Assembly (NCBI GenBank): GCA_002422995.1
Contig: DIUK01000022.1
Location: forward strand, 1-10,708
Direction of reading: 5' to 3'
DNA: 10,708 bases
Source: Rhodocyclaceae bacterium UBA6160
GTDB taxonomy: Bacteria; Pseudomonadota; Gammaproteobacteria; Burkholderiales; Rhodocyclaceae
Shown here one piece after another: positions 7,751 to 10,708 of this stretch; positions within the stretch are counted from its first letter, which is position 1, and every line of letters starts with the position of its first letter. The notes under the pieces were generated by a model, which saw nothing but the letters and a program-made list of their open reading frames with translations, had not been told where the DNA came from and did no database searches. The position numbers and the translations under genes are program-made.

Positions 7751-7800
7751 ATTGTTCTCCTGTTGTTGATTTGTTTTAACATCAAAAATTGCGTAAAAAA

Positions 7801-8946
7801 TTAGCCGCCAATATACGACATTTCAATCTTGTCGGACGTGTTCATGCTTGGGCTGACGAGGCTGCGTTGTTCAGAGTAACGATCCTCACGCGCCTGCCAG
7901 AGTTTTGCAATAGCTGATTGTATTTCTGTGTCAGTGCTGCCTTGACGTAAGAGCTTACGTATATCGTAGCCTTGTTGTGCGAATAAGCAGGTGTAAAGCT
8001 GCCCCTCCGTGGAAAGGCGTAATCGTGTGCAGCTCCCGCAAAATGCCTGGGTGACGGATGAAATAACGCCAATTTCTCCTTGATTATCCTGATAGCGCCA
8101 GCGTTTGGCGACTTCGCCGGGATAATTAGGTTCTATAGCCGTCAGGGGGAACTCGGCGTTGACTCGGGCGATAACTTCTTGTGAGGGCAGCATTTCATCC
8201 AGTTTCCAGCCGTTAGAGTTACCCACGTCCATGAATTCAATAAACCGCAGAATATGCCCACTGCTGCGAAAATACCGCGCCAAAGGCAGAATTTGATCAT
8301 CATTCATGCCGCGTTTGACCACGCAGTTGATTTTGATGGGCGCTAAGCCGATTTTGGCTGCAGCTTCAATTCCCTGCAAGACGTCATCGACTGCGAAATC
8401 AACGTCATTCATGCGCTTGAAGGTGGCATCATTGAGCGCGTCAAGGCTGACTGTAATGCGCTTTAAGCCTGCATCTTTGAGGCTTTGCGCTTTTTTCCCC
8501 AGCAACGCGCCATTGGTCGTCAAGGTGACTTCCACGGGTAGCTTGGCGAGTTGTTCAATCAATTTTTCCAGCCCGCGCCGCAGGAGTGGTTCGCCGCCGG
8601 TGATGCGAATTTTTTCTACGCCTTGGGCGACGAGGAGGCGCGCGACGCGTTCAATTTCTTCAAAAGACAGCAGCTCAGCGCGAGGCAAATAAGGATAATT
8701 GCTGTCAAAAATCGCCTTGGGCATGCAATACACGCAACGAAAATTGCAGCGGTCAGTCACCGAAATGCGTAAATCGCGCAGTGGACGATTAAGTCTGTCC
8801 AGGATGACTGATGCTGGGTTTGTATCGTTTGAGTGTTTGGGCTGAAAAGTCGGCGTTGGCGATACGGCGGGAAAGACGGGGTTCCTGGATAAGATCCCAT
8901 TGGCTGTGCTTTGCAAGATAGGAATGATGCGTTGATTGGCTTTCAT
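7801..8946 (-). CDS. moaA: GTP 3',8-cyclase MoaA (radical SAM, first step of Moco synthesis)
   Basis: MoaA, with MoaC, turns GTP into cyclic pyranopterin monophosphate. The radical-SAM cluster motif CNFRCVYC is at Cys67, 71 and 74, and the SAM-binding TGGEP at 116-120. The second, substrate-binding cluster uses Cys303, Cys306 and Cys320 (FCGSC and YTC). The C-terminus ends in YIGG; the terminal Gly-Gly is essential in characterised MoaA. At 381 residues it is longer than E. coli MoaA (about 329), because some 45 residues precede [19 protein letters not shown]. That extension has an NQRIIPI start which I believe is common in betaproteobacteria, and there is no alternative ATG or GTG inside it, so 8946 is kept. 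There is no ribosome binding site, and a good promoter lies right before the ATG. moaC is not in the window. Confidence 0.96.
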   Translation of the reverse strand: MKANQRIIPILQSTANGILSRNPVFPAVSPTPTFQPKHSNDTNPASVILDRLNRPLRDLRISVTDRCNFRCVYCMPKAIFDSNYPYLPRAELLSFEEIERVARLLVAQGVEKIRITGGEPLLRRGLEKLIEQLAKLPVEVTLTTNGALLGKKAQSLKDAGLKRITVSLDALNDATFKRMNDVDFAVDDVLQGIEAAAKIGLAPIKINCVVKRGMNDDQILPLARYFRSSGHILRFIEFMDVGNSNGWKLDEMLPSQEVIARVNAEFPLTAIEPNYPGEVAKRWRYQDNQGEIGVISSVTQAFCGSCTRLRLSTEGQLYTCLFAQQGYDIRKLLRQGSTDTEIQSAIAKLWQAREDRYSEQRSLVSPSMNTSDKIEMSYIGG

Positions 8947-8956
8947 GAGAGCTTGG

Positions 8957-8985
8957 AATATAGGCTGCTATGGTGTTCCAGGCAA
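8957..8985 (-). promoter_or_regulatory. Predicted sigma70 promoter immediately upstream of moaA
   Basis: On the minus strand TTGCCT (8985-8980), a 17-base spacer and TATATT (8962-8957, five of six consensus bases) form a good promoter. Only 10 bases separate the -10 hexamer from the moaA ATG, so the transcript would begin about 3 to 5 nt before the start codon. This gives a leaderless or nearly leaderless mRNA, in line with the absence of a ribosome binding site. Confidence 0.5.
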
Positions 8986-9013
8986 GCTTTTGGCGGATGC
9001 GCGGTGACACATG

Positions 9014-9039
9014 GTTTTACAGTTTTTACAGTTTTTCAG
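9014..9039. repeat. Three 9-bp tandem repeats, TTTTTACAG type
   Basis: GTTTTACAG (9014-9022), TTTTTACAG (9023-9031) and TTTTTCAG (9032-9039, one base shorter) follow one another. They sit about 30-55 bases upstream of the moaA -35 hexamer and about 40-65 bases upstream of the rightward promoter, so they could serve either. Replication slippage in noncoding DNA is the simple alternative. Confidence 0.5.
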
Positions 9040-9079
9040 GTTTCTAAATTCATGCCAATGGCGCAAGATGCGCTGGCTG

Positions 9080-9109
9080 TTGAGTTGTTGAGTTGCCGTT
9101 TTTTTTAAT
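9080..9109 (+). promoter_or_regulatory. Possible sigma70 promoter for the Cys-rich exported protein
   Basis: TTGAGT (9080-9085) and TTTAAT (9104-9109, five of six consensus bases) are 18 bases apart, with a run of eight T (9099-9106) running into the -10. The start point would be near 9116, giving a leader of about 45 nt. The -35 lies within an exact 8-bp tandem repeat, GTTGAGTT twice (9079-9094). Confidence 0.35.
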
Positions 9110-9162
9110 TTCCAGGTTTGGTTTGGTCAAAACATGAAAGATTTTTTTACAGGAGAGTGCAA

Positions 9163-9726
9163 ATGAAAGTGTCTAATTTACGTCGTATCGGTGCATTGGC
9201 AGTTTTTTCTGCTTTTATTTCCATGGGCTATGTCAGTGCGCATGCGGAAGCTGGGGCGGCTAGTGCTCCTGCTACAACTGGCGCAACGAGTCCGACGCCT
9301 GAGGGATCTATGGCGCACGGCCCTAGGCATGGGGAAAAAGCTGAAGCCATGTGCCCCAAAATGAAGAAACGCTGCGATGCCGAGCCGCAAAAATGCGCAG
9401 AAATAAAAGAACGCATGAGTAAACACCGTGAAGAGGTACGTGCCGCGTGTGAGAAAGCGCCTCAACGCTGCAAGGAAATACGCCAGGAACACCGCGAAAA
9501 AATGCGTGATCAGTTGTGTAAGGAAAATCCCGCGCAATGCGAAAAAATGAAAGCCCGGCACGAGGCGATGCAAAAGGAGTGTGCCGCAGACCCTAAAAAA
9601 TGTGAGGAAATGAAAGCAGAGCATCGCGCCAAAATGAAAGAACGCTGTGAGGCCAAAATGGAAAAACAAGCAGCAGAACCGACCGCCGCTACAGTGCCTT
9701 CCGCACCTGCCGCAGCGAGTAAATAA
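9163..9726 (+). CDS. Exported Cys/Met/His-rich helical repeat protein of unknown function
   Basis: The start at 9163 follows an AGGAG site (9151-9155); upstream in-frame codons would delay the signal peptide. Of 187 residues, the first 28 form a signal peptide (NLRR, hydrophobic segment, AHA cleavage site). An Ala/Thr/Pro/Ser linker runs to about residue 60. Residues 64-168 are charged, probably helical, and hold ten cysteines: 64, 71, 78, 96, 103, 119, 126, 140, 147 and 162. Eight form four C-x3-P-x2-C pairs (71/78, 96/103, 119/126, 140/147), each followed by a Lys/Glu/Arg/Met helix of 13-17 residues with motifs such as EHREKM and EHRAKM. The tail is again Ala/Pro-rich. Periplasmic location, thiols, Met and His suggest metal binding or disulfide-stapled helices, but this is inference. 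I cannot assign a family. Its own promoter and terminator suggest a single-gene unit. Confidence 0.85.
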   Translation: MKVSNLRRIGALAVFSAFISMGYVSAHAEAGAASAPATTGATSPTPEGSMAHGPRHGEKAEAMCPKMKKRCDAEPQKCAEIKERMSKHREEVRAACEKAPQRCKEIRQEHREKMRDQLCKENPAQCEKMKARHEAMQKECAADPKKCEEMKAEHRAKMKERCEAKMEKQAAEPTAATVPSAPAAASK

Positions 9727-9791
9727 ATGGTAAATGGCTTTAGCCGCGACCCAGGATTTATCCGTATGTGCAGCAAAACTGGGTGGTAGTT

Positions 9792-9825
9792 AAAAACGGC
9801 ATGAATTTCTGTTCATGCCGTTTTT
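9792..9825 (+). terminator. Rho-independent terminator after the Cys-rich protein gene
   Basis: AAAAACGGCATGAA (9792-9805) pairs perfectly with TTCATGCCGTTTTT (9812-9825) across a 6-base loop, with a U tract at the end and more T beyond. It lies 65 nt after the stop codon. The A run on the left means it could also act on the minus strand. Confidence 0.9.
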
Positions 9826-9840
9826 CGTTTTTATTTATAT

Positions 9841-9870
9841 TTGGCTGCGCAGGATGGCTTCCTCTATCAT
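9841..9870 (+). promoter_or_regulatory. Possible promoter for the 77-residue protein gene
   Basis: TTGGCT (9841-9846) and TATCAT (9865-9870, five of six consensus bases) are 18 bases apart. They lie just downstream of the terminator, where a new transcript would have to begin. The leader would be about 58 nt. Confidence 0.35.
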
Positions 9871-9934
9871 GCCGCTTTGCCAGAAAAAAACCGCATACAA
9901 CTGTACGACAAGAAAAAAGGAGCCGGGAGTCAAA

Positions 9935-10168
9935 ATGACTGTGTCCATTGAGGAAAAGAAACGCATTGTGAGCGATTTTTTACAGCAGTGCGCTGTTTAT
10001 GCGGACGATAAGCTGGTGGCTTATCAGCAGCAGGCCGCCCTTACCAAAGGCAATGATGCTTTGGCGCTGCAAGACAAAATCAGCCACTGGACGGCTTACC
10101 GTGTCTTTACTGAATACACGGTGGAAGAGCTTAAAACGGCTGAACTGGATAGCTGGTTTAAGGAATAA
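9935..10168 (+). CDS. Small cytoplasmic protein of unknown function (77 residues)
   Basis: The start at 9935 is chosen because GGGAG (9925-9929) lies five bases upstream and a further AAGGAG is at 9917-9922; a longer reading from 9815 would begin inside the terminator and add a low-quality, basic N-terminus. The product is acidic to neutral and probably helical, with an N-terminal segment EEKKRIVSDFLQQCAVYADD, a middle KISHWTAYRVFTEYT and a C-terminal EELKTAELDSWF. There is no signal peptide or membrane segment. Its general look recalls a short conserved protein that I believe occurs in betaproteobacteria, but I cannot name a family or a function. It is flanked by a terminator on the left and the converging prfC gene on the right, so it is probably transcribed alone. 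Confidence 0.75.
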   Translation: MTVSIEEKKRIVSDFLQQCAVYADDKLVAYQQQAALTKGNDALALQDKISHWTAYRVFTEYTVEELKTAELDSWFKE

Positions 10169-10179
10169 ATTCAGCGGCT

Positions 10180-10215
10180 GGGTTGGCGACTAAGTTGGCG
10201 ACTGAATTGGTGACC
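10180..10215. repeat. Three 12-bp tandem repeats between the small gene and prfC
   Basis: GGGTTGGCGACT (10180-10191), AAGTTGGCGACT (10192-10203) and GAATTGGTGACC (10204-10215) are consecutive units with core TTGGYGAC. A partial inverted copy follows: ACTGAATTGG (10201-10210) pairs 9 of 10 with CCAACTCAGT (10223-10232) across a 12-base loop. No U run follows, so a standard terminator is not supported. Confidence 0.6.
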
Positions 10216-10271
10216 GACTTTGCCAACTCAGTTTGGCTAGCTAATTGGTCTGTCGCGCTGCTTGTGCCTTG

Positions 10272-10708
10272 CTAGTGAATCTCGCGGGTTTCGAGGAACA
10301 CGATATCCGGATATTTTTCCTTGGTCATGTTGAGATTCACGCGGTTTGGCGCGAGATAGACATAATCACCCGCGCCATCCAATGCCACGTTGACGCCGGA
10401 CTTTTCGGCGAGCTGCTGAATCATCGCAGCATCACCCCGCAGCCAGCGTGCGGTGGAGACGTTGTAAGGCTCGAAGAAGCAATCCACACCGTATTCAAAT
10501 TCCAGCCGGTGCGCAACCACATCGAATTGCAGCGTGCCGACCGCGCCGAGAATCAGGTCATTGCTGTGGATCGGGCGGAAGAGCTGGGTCGCGCCTTCTT
10601 CGGCCAGTTGCTGCAAGCCTTTTTGCAACTGCTTCATTTTCATCGGATTGCGAATCTGGGCGCGGCGGAAATGTTCCGGCGCAAAGCAGGGGATGCCGGT
10701 GAATTGCA
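10272..10708 (-). CDS. prfC: Peptide chain release factor 3 (RF3), C-terminal part
   Basis: RF3 is the GTPase that recycles RF1 and RF2 from the ribosome after peptide release. Only the last 144 residues are here; the N-terminal GTPase domain is outside the right edge. The visible part matches E. coli RF3 as I remember it, block for block: FTGIPCFAPEHFRR, then KQLQKGLQQLAEEGATQLFRP, GAVGTLQFDVVAHRLEFEYG, NVSTARW, ALDGAGDYVYLA and the ending KYPDIVFLETREIH. The stop is TAG at 10272-10274. The gene converges on the 77-residue protein gene; the roughly 100 nt between them hold the 12-bp repeats and no clear terminator for either. No damage is seen in this part. Confidence 0.96.
   Translation of the reverse strand, partial: QFTGIPCFAPEHFRRAQIRNPMKMKQLQKGLQQLAEEGATQLFRPIHSNDLILGAVGTLQFDVVAHRLEFEYGVDCFFEPYNVSTARWLRGDAAMIQQLAEKSGVNVALDGAGDYVYLAPNRVNLNMTKEKYPDIVFLETREIH

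Noticed and set aside
8947..9060. Moco riboswitch upstream of moaA
   Set aside because: I see none of the conserved helices of the Moco RNA motif, and the likely promoter lies so close to the ATG that such a leader could not be transcribed from it.
9178..9669. Open frame of 163 codons on the minus strand rich in Phe and Leu
   Set aside because: It is the antisense image of a Lys/Glu-rich gene (AAA and GAA codons read as TTT and TTC); it has no convincing start site.
9815..9934. Longer N-terminus of the 77-residue protein from an ATG at 9815
   Set aside because: That start lies in the 3' arm of a strong terminator and has no ribosome binding site; the internal ATG at 9935 has one.
10201..10232. 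Terminator hairpin between the small gene and prfC
   Set aside because: The stem is imperfect, the loop is 12 bases and no U tract follows on either strand.

Overview
The window is ordinary chromosomal DNA of moderately high GC from a Gram-negative proteobacterium. It is most likely a betaproteobacterium: the extended MoaA N-terminus begins with an NQRIIPI-type stretch that I remember from that group, and the YoaA, KatG and RF3 sequences fit. This placement rests on memory, not on a search. I see no insertion sequence, prophage, tRNA, rRNA or CRISPR array.

Layout. (1) Positions 1-533, minus strand: the first 177 residues of catalase-peroxidase KatG, running off the left edge. Upstream of it, positions 558-741 hold a small 26-27 codon ORF with a strong ribosome binding site, a sigma70-like promoter and a two-half-site OxyR-type operator, so katG looks like the second gene of a peroxide-induced transcript. 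(2) Positions 833-6633, plus strand: six tightly packed genes, namely yoaA (Fe-S helicase of the DinG/XPD type), an uncharacterised ATP-grasp-like enzyme, mobB, moeA, moaD and moaE. The first three junctions overlap by 4 nt and the last two gaps are 5 and 3 nt, so this is almost certainly one operon. It ends at a strong bidirectional terminator at 6663-6693. (3) Positions 6716-8946, minus strand: moaA followed 50 nt downstream by an exported metallo-beta-lactamase-fold hydrolase, converging on the same terminator. (4) Positions 8947-9162: a divergent promoter region with several short tandem repeats. (5) Positions 9163-9726, plus strand: an exported Cys/Met/His-rich repeat protein with its own terminator, then a 77-residue small cytoplasmic protein (9935-10168). 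(6) Positions 10272-10708, minus strand: the C-terminal 144 residues of peptide chain release factor 3 (PrfC).

How the genes work together. MoaA starts molybdenum cofactor synthesis by turning GTP into the cyclic precursor with MoaC (not in the window). MoaD and MoaE form molybdopterin synthase, MoeA inserts molybdate, and MobB assists MobA (not in the window) in making the guanine dinucleotide form. Half of the Moco pathway is therefore here, split between two converging transcripts. The helicase and the ATP-grasp protein at the head of the Moco operon have no known role in it. The most interesting items for follow-up are the katG leader ORF with its OxyR-type site, the exported CX6C repeat protein, the ATP-grasp gene coupled to mobB, and the near-leaderless moaA start.
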